This document shows, in pieces, positions 15,157-25,116 of a DNA stretch of 56,084 nucleotides; positions within the stretch are counted from its first letter, which is position 1, and each line of letters begins with the position of its first letter. Origin of the DNA: Silicimonas sp. (lineage in GTDB: Bacteria > Pseudomonadota > Alphaproteobacteria > Rhodobacterales > Rhodobacteraceae); assembly GCA_022824525.1 (NCBI GenBank), contig JAJDZT010000013.1:1-56084 (forward strand), in the 5' to 3' direction. The translations under genes and the position numbers were made by a program. The notes beneath the pieces were generated by a model. The model saw nothing but the letters and a program-made list of their open reading frames with translations. It was not told the origin of the DNA and did no database searches.

Positions 15157-17082
15157 ATGGCACTTAACGAGTACGGCTCTCTCCCACGCCGTTTTCCCAA
15201 GGCAATGAGCGCGTTCCTGGATAAGACGACCCGACGGGAGGCGCGCTTGATTGCGCCGTTTCTCGACACGAAATTTTATCTTGAAAACAATAGCGACGTG
15301 GCGGCCGCAGAAATCGATCCGTGTTACCACTATGCAAAATACGGTTGGCGAGAGGGGCGCGACCCGTCGCCCAGTTTCTCAACGAAAGGATATCTCGCGG
15401 CGCATCCCAAAGTCGCCTTGTCCGGAACGAACCCCTTGTTGCATTTCGTTCAGCAAAGCGACGTGTCCGATCTCGGTCACTCGCCGGAGGAAAACGAACA
15501 ACTCGACGCGGAGGTCGCGCTTGTTGCCGAGAACATCGATGAAAAGTTCTACGCTGCCACATATCCTGATAATCCGAAGTCAGGTCAGAGTTCAGCCGAA
15601 CACTATTGTCGCGTTGGCTGGCGGGAAGGAAACGATCCGACACCAGGGTTTTCGACCAGCTATTACCTTCTGTCCAACCCCGATGTCCGCGATAGCGGCG
15701 TCAACCCGTTCTGGCACTATCTGATCGCAGGGCGCGAGGAAGGACGCTTGCCGGTTCATCCGGGGGGGTGGCGTCATGGTGTTCTTTCCCGCCAGACGTC
15801 TTTCGATGCGTACTGCGAGGATTGGAAAAAGCAGGATGATCCACCCGACCATCTGAGCGCGGGTGAGTTGGTCAAACGATTGGTCGATCGACGACGCGCA
15901 CCCGGATTGATGGTTTCACTCGGGCATGATGACTATCGCGCGACGCCGGGCGGGGTGCAGCTATGCGTGGAAATCGAGGCGCAGAACGCCGAGGCGTACG
16001 GCGCCGACTATCTCAACCTGCATCCTTGGCAACCACTGCCGAAACTGGCCGACGCTGACGAGGATTACGCGCTTTCCTTGGTCCTCAACGGTTCAATGAT
16101 CGGCGTTGCGTCCGTGTCCAACGTGACCACAGCATTGGGACGCCTGAATGTTGCGGCGCAAGCGGCGCACATCGTGATCCACCACCTTGCCGGCCACGCT
16201 CCCGAGCGCGTTGCAGAGATCGCCGACGCACTGAATGTCGAGCGAGCGCATCTTTGGCTCCACGATTACTTCACGCTTTGTACAAGTTACGCCCTGCAGA
16301 GAAACAACATTACCCCTTGCAACGTTCCGTCCCAATCCTCGAACGCCTGCCATATCTGCCTTTTTGGGGGGGAGAGGCGGGCTCAGAGTGTCCGCATCGA
16401 AACCCTGTTCGAGGCGATCGACATTCACGTGATCTCTCCTTCCAAAGTCGCCCTTGATCTTTGGTCGGACAGGACAGCGCTTGCACCTGCAAGCACGACG
16501 GTACACCCGCATGTCGAACTGTCCGCCAAGCCGGTTGACGCACCTGATCGCTGTGCTGACGGACCAATCCGGATCGCCTTCATTGGAACACCTGCCGCGC
16601 ACAAAGGATGGCCAATTTTCGAAGAACTTGCGCGGCGGCTGAAAGCCACTGACGAGTACGAGTTCTGGTTCTTCGGAAGCGATGATCCTGTTTCCGATGG
16701 CATTTTGCATTATCCGACCCATGTGCGCGCGTCCGATCCGGCAAGCACACTTGCCGCTGTTGCCGAAAACAGCATTGACCTGGTTCTTCACTGGGCATCG
16801 TGGCCGGAGACTTTTTCCTTCTCGACTTATGAGGCCCTGGGTGGAGGTGCCTTTGTGGTTACGAATGCGGGCTCCGGAAATGTGGCTGCGACCGTCCGTC
16901 AATTCGACCGCGGCGTTGTGCTTGAGGATGCAAACGCGCTCTATGATTTTGCAAGCACAGGGAACCTAAAAGAACTCGCCAAGCGCGCACGCGACCTCAG
17001 GCGTTCCGAACGTTTGACGGTGTGCTTTAGCGGAATGACACACGACATCCTGACAGCAACGCATGTGGAGGAGGTGGCGTGA
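15157..17082 (+). CDS. Glycosyltransferase with N-terminal NPDV/HYxxxGWxEGR repeats
   Basis: The 641-residue protein has two parts. Residues 30-205 contain four variants of a repeat: FYLENNSDV...HYAKYGWREGRDP, YLAAHPKVALSGTNPLLHF, FYAATYPDN..HYCRVGWREGNDP and YLLSNPDV..SGVNPFWHY..AGREEGR. These repeats are common in proteobacterial polysaccharide proteins and have no known function. Residues 250-641 form a GT-B glycosyltransferase: an N-domain with the LHDYFTLCTSY segment and a cysteine cluster, then IAFIGTPAAHKGWPIFEEL, WFFGSDD and the donor-site FSFSTYEALGGGAFVVTNAGSGN. It overlaps the next gene by 4 nt. Confidence 0.85.
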   Translation: MALNEYGSLPRRFPKAMSAFLDKTTRREARLIAPFLDTKFYLENNSDVAAAEIDPCYHYAKYGWREGRDPSPSFSTKGYLAAHPKVALSGTNPLLHFVQQSDVSDLGHSPEENEQLDAEVALVAENIDEKFYAATYPDNPKSGQSSAEHYCRVGWREGNDPTPGFSTSYYLLSNPDVRDSGVNPFWHYLIAGREEGRLPVHPGGWRHGVLSRQTSFDAYCEDWKKQDDPPDHLSAGELVKRLVDRRRAPGLMVSLGHDDYRATPGGVQLCVEIEAQNAEAYGADYLNLHPWQPLPKLADADEDYALSLVLNGSMIGVASVSNVTTALGRLNVAAQAAHIVIHHLAGHAPERVAEIADALNVERAHLWLHDYFTLCTSYALQRNNITPCNVPSQSSNACHICLFGGERRAQSVRIETLFEAIDIHVISPSKVALDLWSDRTALAPASTTVHPHVELSAKPVDAPDRCADGPIRIAFIGTPAAHKGWPIFEELARRLKATDEYEFWFFGSDDPVSDGILHYPTHVRASDPASTLAAVAENSIDLVLHWASWPETFSFSTYEALGGGAFVVTNAGSGNVAATVRQFDRGVVLEDANALYDFASTGNLKELAKRARDLRRSERLTVCFSGMTHDILTATHVEEVA

Positions 17083-18128
17083 CCGTACATGCGTTCTCAA
17101 GTTTTTCCTACAGCTACTTGAATCGTGCACGGGTTCTCGCAGAAGGGCTCAAGCGTCTTCATCCCGACTGGGTTCTCTGGGCCGTGCTGACGGATAAGAC
17201 GCCGGAAGGGATGGTTCATGATTGGAGCCGAGAAGCATACGACCGCGTCCTGACAGCCGAGGACCTCTTCGGTGAGAGAACCGAGGGCTGGCTGTTCGGC
17301 CATGATATCGTCGAGGCCTGTACGGCCGTCAAAGGGGCCGCAGCCTGTCGGATCATGGACGAGCCCGTTTGCGAGAAGCTTTTCTACTTTGATCCGGACA
17401 TCGCGATCTTTAACCCCTTGGACGAGCTGTCAGGTCTTCTTGATCATCACGACATCCTACTCACCCCGCACCAGATTTCACCTGAGCCAAGCAATGCCCG
17501 ACAGGCGATACGCGACAATGAGATCACGTCCCTTTCGCACGGCGCCTACAACCTGGGTTTCGTCGCCTTTGCAAACCGCGCAGAAGGGCGCCGTTGCGCG
17601 GAGTGGTGGTCTGACCGTCTGCGGGACTGGTGTCATGACCGCCGGGACATCGGGCTCTTTGTCGATCAGAAATGGTGCGATCTGATCCCTTGTTTCTTCG
17701 ACAGTGTTTTCATCCACCGCGATCCCGGGTGCAATGTTGCCAGTTGGAACTTGAGTCACCGAAGCCTTGCAGTCGACGAAAGGGGCGAAATCCAGGTAAA
17801 TGGTGTGCCTTTGCGGTTTTACCATTTCACGAAACTTGGTCCGGTCGGAGATACGATGACGCAGCGCTATGCGCGCGGTAACACTGAGGTGTACGAACTT
17901 TGGGCTTGGTACAGGCAAGCCGTAGCCGAAGCGACCGACGATCGCGTTCCGGAAGGCTACTGGCACTACAAGACCTTCGACGACGGAACACTTATCCCGC
18001 CCGAGGTGCGACGACTTTACCGAGAGAGAAAGGACTTGAGGGCCGCGTTCCCGCGTCCACGCAGCGTCGAAGATGGGTTCTTTGGGTGGCTGGTTGCCGA
18101 GACTGATCTGATGCCGGAGGCGGCATGA
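17079..18128 (+). CDS. Putative GT-A glycosyltransferase (GT8-like)
   Basis: The 349-residue protein begins with AFSSFSYSYLNRARVLAEGLKRLHPDW, the nucleotide-sugar-binding start seen in small GT8-like transferases, and has a DxD-type motif in LFYFDPDIAIFNPLDEL (about residues 104-118). HGAYNLGFVAF and VDQKWCDLIPCFFDSV correspond to later acceptor and metal-side segments. It is probably retaining and manganese dependent. The start is GTG 17079, overlapping the previous stop, and its own stop overlaps the next ATG, so all three genes are translationally coupled. A homologous fold is clear but the exact family is uncertain. Confidence 0.75.
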   Translation: MTVHAFSSFSYSYLNRARVLAEGLKRLHPDWVLWAVLTDKTPEGMVHDWSREAYDRVLTAEDLFGERTEGWLFGHDIVEACTAVKGAAACRIMDEPVCEKLFYFDPDIAIFNPLDELSGLLDHHDILLTPHQISPEPSNARQAIRDNEITSLSHGAYNLGFVAFANRAEGRRCAEWWSDRLRDWCHDRRDIGLFVDQKWCDLIPCFFDSVFIHRDPGCNVASWNLSHRSLAVDERGEIQVNGVPLRFYHFTKLGPVGDTMTQRYARGNTEVYELWAWYRQAVAEATDDRVPEGYWHYKTFDDGTLIPPEVRRLYRERKDLRAAFPRPRSVEDGFFGWLVAETDLMPEAA

Positions 18129-19060
18129 CGGAACGTGATCGCACGCTGACAATTGTCTATCAGTTCGGAAAGGTCGCAAGCACATCGCTTGTGAACACAC
18201 TAAGCGCCGATCCGACGCTCGATGTGCATCAAAGCCACTTCCTCGGCGAACACGCGTTGCAGCGGATTGTGCCAATCGCGGTCGACAGATCGACCAACGT
18301 TTACTTTCACGAACATTTGCGGGGTCAATTACTCTCCAACGTGGACTTGACCTACAGAATGAACCAAGTGCTCGCAGGGGAAGGCGCCGCAAAACTGAAA
18401 GTGATTTCGCTGAGCCGCGAACCCCTTGATTGGCTGCGTTCCGGCATTCTGCAAGACATCGTGGGCTATCGGCCAGACCTGATGGATTTTGCGAAGAAGG
18501 CGGGCTGCGAAAGTGGTGACGAAGAAGGGCTTCTCCAGTTTGGCTTGATCGAGGCGCTGCGCCGCATCGGGGAAATTATCGACACCAAGGGCGGCATCGT
18601 ACCTGTTGTGGATGAATTTCACGATGTTGGCGGCAAGGCAATGCTCGCACCGGTCGGTCACGGCGCAGACTTGATCGTACGTCGCCTTTTCTTTCTGGCG
18701 CTGAGGCCGCTGACCTGGTTCGAGGAGCACTTTCGGCCCTGTTTCGGGATTTGCCTCGATGATTTTGAGCAAGTCGGCGACATTTGGATCGCACGGCAGC
18801 CTCGTGCCGATTTCGCTATCTTGCGCTACGAAGACCTCACAAATGGTTTCGGTCAGGCAATGTCGGCCTTGGGCATAAAAAACCCCGGTACGTTGCTGAC
18901 GGACAATGTTAGCGCATCCAAGCCGTTCGCCGGCGACGTAAACGCCGCATTTTCGTCTGAAGCAGCGGCACAGTTGCGCGACCGACTGATCACATCAGGC
19001 TACGCCCGGTTCTTTGGCTATGGAGAATTGCCTCAACCGCAAGAAACCGCGGCCGAATAG
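18125..19060 (+). CDS. Capsular polysaccharide synthesis/sulfotransferase-like P-loop protein
   Basis: The 311-residue protein opens with TIVYQFGKVASTSLVNTLS, a phosphosulfate-loop-like motif found in the 'putative capsular polysaccharide synthesis' (NKWYS) family, and has VISLSREPLDWLRSG, equivalent to the 3'-phosphate-binding segment of sulfotransferases. FAILRYEDL near the C-terminus also fits. It may sulfate or otherwise modify the surface glycan made by the upstream transferases. It overlaps the previous gene by 4 nt and converges on the large glycosyltransferase gene at 19095. Confidence 0.7.
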   Translation: MTERDRTLTIVYQFGKVASTSLVNTLSADPTLDVHQSHFLGEHALQRIVPIAVDRSTNVYFHEHLRGQLLSNVDLTYRMNQVLAGEGAAKLKVISLSREPLDWLRSGILQDIVGYRPDLMDFAKKAGCESGDEEGLLQFGLIEALRRIGEIIDTKGGIVPVVDEFHDVGGKAMLAPVGHGADLIVRRLFFLALRPLTWFEEHFRPCFGICLDDFEQVGDIWIARQPRADFAILRYEDLTNGFGQAMSALGIKNPGTLLTDNVSASKPFAGDVNAAFSSEAAAQLRDRLITSGYARFFGYGELPQPQETAAE

Positions 19061-19094
19061 AATAGAGATCAAACGGGCGGTGTGGGCTGGAGCG

Positions 19095-21269
19095 CTAGCG
19101 GCTAGGTCGATTCTCGAACAGTGTTTCGATCTTCGAGATGATCGCTTGCGTGTCTTCCGGCGAGGTTGCAAGCGCATATCCATTCGGCGCCTTCCGCACT
19201 GCCTCTCCCTGAGCTCCAAGATCGAACGCCAGCACCGGTAACCCGGTTGCAAGGGCTTCGTGGGTCGCAAAAGAAAACGTCTCCGGACAGATCGACGGAA
19301 TGAGCCATAGTCCGACGCCGTAGTGTGCAGCCAACTTTGAGATGTCCGCCTGGTCATAGCGCCCGTGCACGACATGCGGAGAGGGTAGGTGAAAACGGCC
19401 ATCCAACTCACCGATTAAGGCAATGCGTCGATTTGCGCGCCGAGCGACGTTTTCCAGCACCTTTCCACCTTTGGGGAGATTGATGCCGCCGAGAACACCG
19501 ATTGTTTTGCCGCCCGCGGAAACACGTTTCACCACAGGTCGAATGGCGTGCGGCTCCACGCGCACTTTGCCTCGCGCTGATGGATAAGCGGCCTCAATCA
19601 ACTGGGCACCAGACTTTGCAAACGCGGTGATTTCATCCGCCGCCTCAATCACGGATCGCCATTTCTCGCGCCACATACGGTGAGAAAGCGTTGGCTGTCC
19701 GTCTCGGCGGGCAATTCCGTGGGCGGGATCCGAACTGTCGATATCCGGCACACCCAAATACCGTTCGTCGCTTCCAATCAAGTTCCAGGAGGGGCTTATC
19801 GGGAAAAAGTCATGCAATCTGATTTCGAGTTCGTGGCCATGCGCCAATTCCTGTATTGTATCGGGCACGTTTGCTGGATCCGCCGAGCCCACAGCGCAAG
19901 AGTAGATAACTTTGCGTCGGTCAAGTGGCCCAAGGAGATGGTGGAGCAACCGAAGCTCAGAAACATCACCCTTCACGGCGAAACGTGCACCATGCACCTC
20001 AACACGCCACAAAAGCGGGCCGCCTGCGCGAAGGATAACGAAAGGCTCTGTGCAACTGCGAAAATGCGATGCCATCTCTTGCATGAGTGCCGTTTCGGCA
20101 CCGCCGCCCAACGAATGCGCGATGAAGATTTTGGTCGGTGCCTTGGAGGTTGTTGCAGCCCAACCAAGTGCAAGCGCAAGGCGTTCGGGTCCAATCGGAT
20201 CCTCGCTTTCCCAAGCCAGCGCATCATGCGCAAAAGATGGATATTTTTTCGAGATTTTGCGGGTGGCGCTGTCGATCCCCCGCTGGCGCGCATCGTCGCC
20301 AAAACTTGCACTCCCCGCGTGGCCAACAAATAGGTTGGTGGCGACCACATTCCGACCGCCTGCCGCCTTTGCGCGCAGACACCAGTCAACTTCTTCCCCG
20401 TATCCGCGGCCGAACGCCGGGTCAAAGAAGCCGATCTTGTCAATGAAATGCCTGTTCAGAGCCAAACAGAAACCGATACCCGTCGGAAGCTCGACGTGGC
20501 GCGAGACAAGATTTCGCGCAATGCGATCAAGATTATCGACGAGCACGCTGTCAAGCTCGCTTTCGATGCCAGGGCGAGGGATCGACAAGATCTCCGCGGA
20601 ATTTGACAAGGGACATACGCTCGCGACATTCCGATCTTTCTCAATCGGCGCCAACAGCCGTGGCACCCAGTCGTCAGGCGGCAGCGTGTCGGAGTTCAAT
20701 AGGATTGCATGATGGTCTGCTGGCAGCTGGGTAAGCCCCGTATTCGCTGCCGCGACGAACCCGAGGTTTTCGGTATGCTCTTGCACCTTCGCGTTCGGCA
20801 TCCGAGTTTGGAACGCTTTCAGAATTCTCTCTATCCCGGGATCATCTGAACCGTCGTTAATGACCAAGACAGCTTGATCGGGCGCCACTGTCTCGGGCAG
20901 CCTGGCGAGCAGACGCGCAACATGATCAACGGCGTTGAACACTGGAATGATGATCGTGGCACTTGGTGTCGTCCGCGGTTCTGCCGCGCAATTGAACAGG
21001 CCTTGCGGGACGGGATGTGTGATGTCGCCAGTTGGAGAAAGTCCCAGTTGACGCCGCAATTTGTAGGCAACTTCCTGGTCGCCGGTTCGCAAGAATGTCA
21101 GGACGTCTCGGCGCGCGCACCAAACCGCGTGCACCGCGGAGAAGGTCGCCACGAGCGCGGTCCAGGAGGTTTGCTTGGACTTGGATTTGTCTGAAATATT
21201 ATTTTTTATCAGTCTGTTGAGGGTGCGGTTCGCACGCCTCGGTAGTGTTCTGATTCGGATCGATGCCAT
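19095..21269 (-). CDS. Two-domain GT2-GT4 glycosyltransferase
   Basis: In 724 residues, an N-terminal GT2 domain (about 105-340) has ATIIIPVFNAVDHVARLL, VINDGSDDPGI, the DxD-equivalent ILLNSDTLPPDDWVP and FFDPAFGRGYGEEVDWCLRA. A C-terminal GT4 domain (about 370-724) has FIAHSLGGGAETALMQEM, IGVLGGINLPKGGKVLENV and the donor-site SFATHEALATGLPVLAFD. One polypeptide may therefore add two consecutive sugars to a surface glycan. A TTG two codons earlier is an alternative start; ATG 21269 is preferred. The N-terminal 50 residues are basic without a membrane helix. The gene is divergent from the sugar transferase at 21398. Confidence 0.9.
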   Translation of the reverse strand: MASIRIRTLPRRANRTLNRLIKNNISDKSKSKQTSWTALVATFSAVHAVWCARRDVLTFLRTGDQEVAYKLRRQLGLSPTGDITHPVPQGLFNCAAEPRTTPSATIIIPVFNAVDHVARLLARLPETVAPDQAVLVINDGSDDPGIERILKAFQTRMPNAKVQEHTENLGFVAAANTGLTQLPADHHAILLNSDTLPPDDWVPRLLAPIEKDRNVASVCPLSNSAEILSIPRPGIESELDSVLVDNLDRIARNLVSRHVELPTGIGFCLALNRHFIDKIGFFDPAFGRGYGEEVDWCLRAKAAGGRNVVATNLFVGHAGSASFGDDARQRGIDSATRKISKKYPSFAHDALAWESEDPIGPERLALALGWAATTSKAPTKIFIAHSLGGGAETALMQEMASHFRSCTEPFVILRAGGPLLWRVEVHGARFAVKGDVSELRLLHHLLGPLDRRKVIYSCAVGSADPANVPDTIQELAHGHELEIRLHDFFPISPSWNLIGSDERYLGVPDIDSSDPAHGIARRDGQPTLSHRMWREKWRSVIEAADEITAFAKSGAQLIEAAYPSARGKVRVEPHAIRPVVKRVSAGGKTIGVLGGINLPKGGKVLENVARRANRRIALIGELDGRFHLPSPHVVHGRYDQADISKLAAHYGVGLWLIPSICPETFSFATHEALATGLPVLAFDLGAQGEAVRKAPNGYALATSPEDTQAIISKIETLFENRPSR

Positions 21270-21397
21270 TCTCAAACACTAGGTGTCGACCCTTTAACGC
21301 CGCCTTTACCAAGACCGTTGAATTACCCAGACAGTAAGAAAATCCTCACAAGAGCTTGCCAGATTGTCGCGTGGTTGGTTGGTCGAAAGGTAACGAT

Positions 21398-22093
21398 ATG
21401 ACGAAATGGGCAACGATCCGAAGTCAAATCGCTGCAGCGTTTCTGCTGCCGCTTATTCTGCCGATGCTGGGTATCCTGTACGTCTTGGTCGTTGCGCTGC
21501 AGGGGCGACCGTTTCTCTATTCTTCCGAACGGATGCGAGACGCAGAAACCTCTTTTCGGCTCTACAAGATCAGAACGATGCGGCCGGACGAAAGCGGGCG
21601 GGAGACTGTGTTGGGGGGGCCGAACCGCCTCCGCGTGACGCAAGTGGGTCGTTTCCTTCGCAGGACACGGCTGGATGAACTGCCGCAGATCTTCAATGTT
21701 CTGAAGGGTGAAATGGCGTTCATCGGGCCACGTCCTCCGTTGCGCGATCACGTCCTTGCCTGCCCACGCCGGTATCGTCAGATATTTGCCGCAACGCGGC
21801 CAGGAATAACGGGTCTTTCGACGGTGATGGTTCATGGTCGCGAGGAGCGGTTGTTGTCGCGCTGCCGCTCGGCGGAAGAGGCGGAGAGCGTCTATCGACT
21901 CTACTGCCTCCCTTTGAAACTGCGCCTTGATATGCTCTATGCGAAGAAGTGCGGTTTCGCGTTAGACCTTTTGATCCTGTGGCGCACATTTTCTCGTCTG
22001 ATGCCCAAGCCATTGCCGATGTCCCAACGCAAAGCAGCGCCGTTCGCGAGGACCAAAGAGCAGGTTGGGGAAAAGATGCCTCTGGCGGCTTGA
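21398..22093 (+). CDS. Polyprenyl-phosphate sugar-1-phosphate transferase
   Basis: The 231-residue protein is a short bacterial sugar transferase of the WcaJ/PglC type: one re-entrant or single membrane helix near the N-terminus (about 11-31), [60 protein letters not shown], and [10 protein letters not shown]. The conserved DELPQ and GPRP motifs are intact. It moves a sugar-1-phosphate from a nucleotide sugar to undecaprenyl phosphate and so starts repeat-unit synthesis. ATG 21398 follows AAAGGTAA. It stands alone between a divergent and a convergent glycosyltransferase. Confidence 0.92.
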   Translation: MTKWATIRSQIAAAFLLPLILPMLGILYVLVVALQGRPFLYSSERMRDAETSFRLYKIRTMRPDESGRETVLGGPNRLRVTQVGRFLRRTRLDELPQIFNVLKGEMAFIGPRPPLRDHVLACPRRYRQIFAATRPGITGLSTVMVHGREERLLSRCRSAEEAESVYRLYCLPLKLRLDMLYAKKCGFALDLLILWRTFSRLMPKPLPMSQRKAAPFARTKEQVGEKMPLAA

Positions 22094-22095
22094 AG

Positions 22096-23088
22096 TCAGA
22101 GCCTTTTGATCGCAGCCGCGATCCAGAGGGAGATCTGACCCTTCAAGGTTTGGCGATAAATGCCGGATTTTTTCAGCGCAATCAGACGTCGGTGAAGGGG
22201 TGCGTTCCGAACAGTTTCGAATTGGTCGAGTATGGTCCGTGCTTCAGGGGTCAGCCAATGCCGGGCCTTCGACAGAGCTTCCGATTGCGCCTTGTTCCAA
22301 GCGCTGAACTGGCCTTGCAGCAGCCGTCCGGTTCGTCGCAAGCGCGCGTGAAAACTGGTGTTCGCGCCGATCCGATTGCCGCCATGTTGCCGATAGAGCA
22401 GGCAAGGTTCATGGTCATAGATCACGCGACCGCCTGCTCCGGATATCAATTGATACGCCCACCAGTCGTGCGAAACGATCCCTTCAGCGTGGCGCGCCGT
22501 ATCTTGCAACAAGTCGAGTGCTGCGCGGTTCAGGACCATCGTGTTGCCTCCTCCAATGTTCTGCACCAGTGCGTTGCGAAAACCTGGCGACGCGGAAAAC
22601 AAGGGAGACGGATGCAGGCGACCAAGCGAGGCATCACAAATGATTGTTCGACCGCAGTAGAGGGCAGGGAGATCCTCGGGAACGTCTTTCAAGGCCTTGA
22701 TCGCGCGGGAGAGCTTGCCAGGCAACCAGACATCATCCTGGTCACAAAACGCCGCGTAGGGAACGGTGGGCCCCGCTATCGTAATCAGGCCAAGAAAGTT
22801 GCGCGCAAAACCCTGTCCTGGCCCATTGACCAGCCAAACGCGATGGTCCGAGCTTGGGCGCGCGAATTCGACCACGGCATCGAGCCAGTCTTCAGAACTT
22901 CCGTCGTCGGATATGATTACGGACCAATCACGGTGTGTTTGGGCGGCAATGCTTGCAAGCTGCTCGGCCAGATAGGCGCCTCCATTGTAGTGGGCGAGCA
23001 GAATGACGACGTGCTCGGGTCCATAAACATCGCGGGATGATCGCAAATCAGCATTGTGGTTAACGAATTCCTTAATGTTCCGGTTCAT
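22096..23088 (-). CDS. GT2-family glycosyltransferase (rhamnosyltransferase-like)
   Basis: The 330-residue enzyme has a single GT2 domain: VVILLAHYNGGAYLAEQLASI, WSVIISDDGSSEDW, YAAFCDQDDVWLPGKL (the DQDD metal site) and a later HDWWAYQLISG segment, all usual for rhamnosyl- or galactosyltransferases of O-antigen and capsule clusters. The start ATG overlaps the stop of the ABC permease gene (ATGA), so the two are co-translated. It ends only 2 bp from the convergent sugar transferase gene. Confidence 0.9.
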   Translation of the reverse strand: MNRNIKEFVNHNADLRSSRDVYGPEHVVILLAHYNGGAYLAEQLASIAAQTHRDWSVIISDDGSSEDWLDAVVEFARPSSDHRVWLVNGPGQGFARNFLGLITIAGPTVPYAAFCDQDDVWLPGKLSRAIKALKDVPEDLPALYCGRTIICDASLGRLHPSPLFSASPGFRNALVQNIGGGNTMVLNRAALDLLQDTARHAEGIVSHDWWAYQLISGAGGRVIYDHEPCLLYRQHGGNRIGANTSFHARLRRTGRLLQGQFSAWNKAQSEALSKARHWLTPEARTILDQFETVRNAPLHRRLIALKKSGIYRQTLKGQISLWIAAAIKRL

Positions 23089-23957
23089 TTCTGAAGCAAA
23101 CCACCGCTGTGTCGCGCGAGAAGAAGGAGACCGAAACCAAGAAGCGTGGCGCTAATGGCCAACACGTAGACCTCGGAAACATAGCTTGCTTCGTAGCCCG
23201 CATAGAATCCGGAGCGCATGAAGCCGGTCACATGAAACAACGGGTTGAACCAAAGGAAATCCCTGACGTCTGGCGGGACGTCTTCGAACAGGAAAAAGAC
23301 ACCGGAAATGATGAATAGGGGTCGCGTGACGATTGTCCAAAGCCGTTCCCAAGCGGGAAAAGCGAGGAACAGGAAGGCGTTCAAGGTGCCTACGGCGAGT
23401 GCAAGGCTCGAAACCATGGCCAGTGCCGCGAAGACAACGGCCATGTCCGGGTCAGCGCGAGTTTCGAATGCCAACAGCATGGTGCCAATCACAAGCGTTC
23501 CGACAACAAGGTGTGTGAACATGTTCAGCGCGAACCGCGCGAGAACCACGTCAAACCAGGACACTGCATTGAAGTTGAGCAGGGGGCGCGAAAACCGGAT
23601 CGCTTGCGCAGTTTTGGCGGAAACATCGTGAAACAGCATGTAGGGCAGATAGGCAGTGGCGTAAAACAGCGGGAAACTGGTGCCGAGCGATGGTGCTTGA
23701 AACGCCAACGAAAAGGCGAAGGACAGAAGCGCGATGGCGGCCACAGGTTCAAGTGCCGCCCAGAGGTAACCGCCCGGCGACCTGCCGTATGTCGTTGCCA
23801 TCTCACGCAAAACCAAAGCTGTTACGGATCGGAACGCAGCCGGTTTCCGGGGCGCAAGTGCCTGGTCTTCAGTGACGAGTTCGATCGGTTCAACCCCGCG
23901 ATTTTGCCCGTGCGTGATACGGACAAGTTCTTGCCAACACGTGAACGGGGGCCCCAT
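23085..23957 (-). CDS. Polysaccharide ABC exporter permease, KpsM type
   Basis: This is an ABC-2 permease of the capsule/O-antigen export family: after a 50-residue cytoplasmic N-terminus comes VTALVLREMATTYGRSPGGYLWAALEP, the standard entry to the first of six membrane helices, and later GVFFLFEDVPPDVRDFLWFNPLFHVTGFMRSGFY. It forms a channel with the KpsT-like ATPase encoded at 25113. ATG 23957 lies in the same CCATGG palindrome as the start of the divergent kpsE-like gene, so the two coding regions touch; the true start could be further in, although the family normally keeps the REM..YGR segment. Confidence 0.85.
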   Translation of the reverse strand: MGPPFTCWQELVRITHGQNRGVEPIELVTEDQALAPRKPAAFRSVTALVLREMATTYGRSPGGYLWAALEPVAAIALLSFAFSLAFQAPSLGTSFPLFYATAYLPYMLFHDVSAKTAQAIRFSRPLLNFNAVSWFDVVLARFALNMFTHLVVGTLVIGTMLLAFETRADPDMAVVFAALAMVSSLALAVGTLNAFLFLAFPAWERLWTIVTRPLFIISGVFFLFEDVPPDVRDFLWFNPLFHVTGFMRSGFYAGYEASYVSEVYVLAISATLLGFGLLLLARHSGGLLQK

Positions 23958-25116
23958 GGCACTGCCTGATGCGAGAGAACCGACGAGCAGGATCACGCCA
24001 CTTCCAACTGCGCCCAAACGCCCGAGAAGACGCCGTCATTCGTGGATTCTTCTGTCCTTCCTGTTGGTCGTGATTGCACCCGTTTCAGCGGCCGGCTGGT
24101 ATCTCTACACGATTGCTGCGGACCAATACGCGTCGACTGTCGCCTTTTCCGTCCGCAAGGAAGAAGTCGCCTCACCGATCGAGATGTTCGGTGGTATCGC
24201 CGATGTGGCCACCAGCGGCAGTTCCGACAGTGACATCCTCTATGAATTTATCCGAAGCCAGGAGATGGTCGAAGCCCTTGACCGACGGATTGGACTCTCA
24301 GGGCTTTTTGCGCGGGCGATGAATGATCCGGTGTTCGCCTACGATCCCAGTGGCACGATCGAGGACCTTCTCGATTATTGGGGGTTCATGGTTCGGGTGA
24401 CTTACGACAGCGCCACCGAACTGATTGAAGTTCGCGCACTCGCCTTCGCCCCGGAGGATGCGCGCCTCATCACGACCGGCATATTCGAAGAAAGCGTGCG
24501 TCTCGTAGAAGAGTTGTCGGCCATTGCCCAGGATGATGCCATTGCGTTTGCGGAAGCCGAGGTTGAACGGGCAATCGAGCGACTCAAGGGCGCGCGGGAA
24601 GCCATGACGGGGTTTCGCTCGCGCACCCAGATCGTTGACCCTTCGGCCGATCTGCAAGGCCAGATGGGGCTGCTTTCAACGCTCGAACAGCAGCTTGCGG
24701 AGGCGTTGATCAGCGCGGACCTGTTGCGAGAGAGTACACGCACAGATGATCCGCGCATCACGCAGGCCGAGTTGCGTGTCCAGGTGATCGAGGCGCGGAT
24801 CGCAGACGAACGCAGAAAACTCGGGCGGGATGGGGAAGGGGAGGATTATGCCACTCGCCTGGCCGAGTACGAGCGCCTCGCGGTGGACCGCGAGTTTGCG
24901 GAACAGGCCTATACCGCCGCTTTGGCGGCCTACGATCAGGCCTTGGCGGAAGCGCGGCGCAAAAGCCGGTATCTGGCCGCTTACATCAAGCCCACGCTTG
25001 CACAAGCTTCCGAGTTTCCGAGGAAAGAGGTTCTGCTCGGACTAGTTGCGTTTTTCCTGACGTCGCTCTGGGCGATTGCCGTGTTGGTTTTCTACAGCGT
25101 GCGCGACCGAAGATGA
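23956..25116 (+). CDS. Capsule export inner-membrane protein, KpsE/CtrB type
   Basis: The 386-residue protein has the two-helix polysaccharide co-polymerase layout: basic N-terminus (PKRPRRRRHSW), first helix at about 31-50 (ILLSFLLVVIAPVSAAGWYLY), a long periplasmic part with coiled-coil stretches (about 200-330), and a C-terminal helix (EVLLGLVAFFLTSLWAIAVLVFY). ASTVAFSVRKEE and YFR-like QYAST match BexC/CtrB/KpsE. It links the ABC transporter to the outer-membrane export pore. The next gene, encoding the ATPase, overlaps by 4 nt. Confidence 0.88.
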   Translation: MALPDAREPTSRITPLPTAPKRPRRRRHSWILLSFLLVVIAPVSAAGWYLYTIAADQYASTVAFSVRKEEVASPIEMFGGIADVATSGSSDSDILYEFIRSQEMVEALDRRIGLSGLFARAMNDPVFAYDPSGTIEDLLDYWGFMVRVTYDSATELIEVRALAFAPEDARLITTGIFEESVRLVEELSAIAQDDAIAFAEAEVERAIERLKGAREAMTGFRSRTQIVDPSADLQGQMGLLSTLEQQLAEALISADLLRESTRTDDPRITQAELRVQVIEARIADERRKLGRDGEGEDYATRLAEYERLAVDREFAEQAYTAALAAYDQALAEARRKSRYLAAYIKPTLAQASEFPRKEVLLGLVAFFLTSLWAIAVLVFYSVRDRR

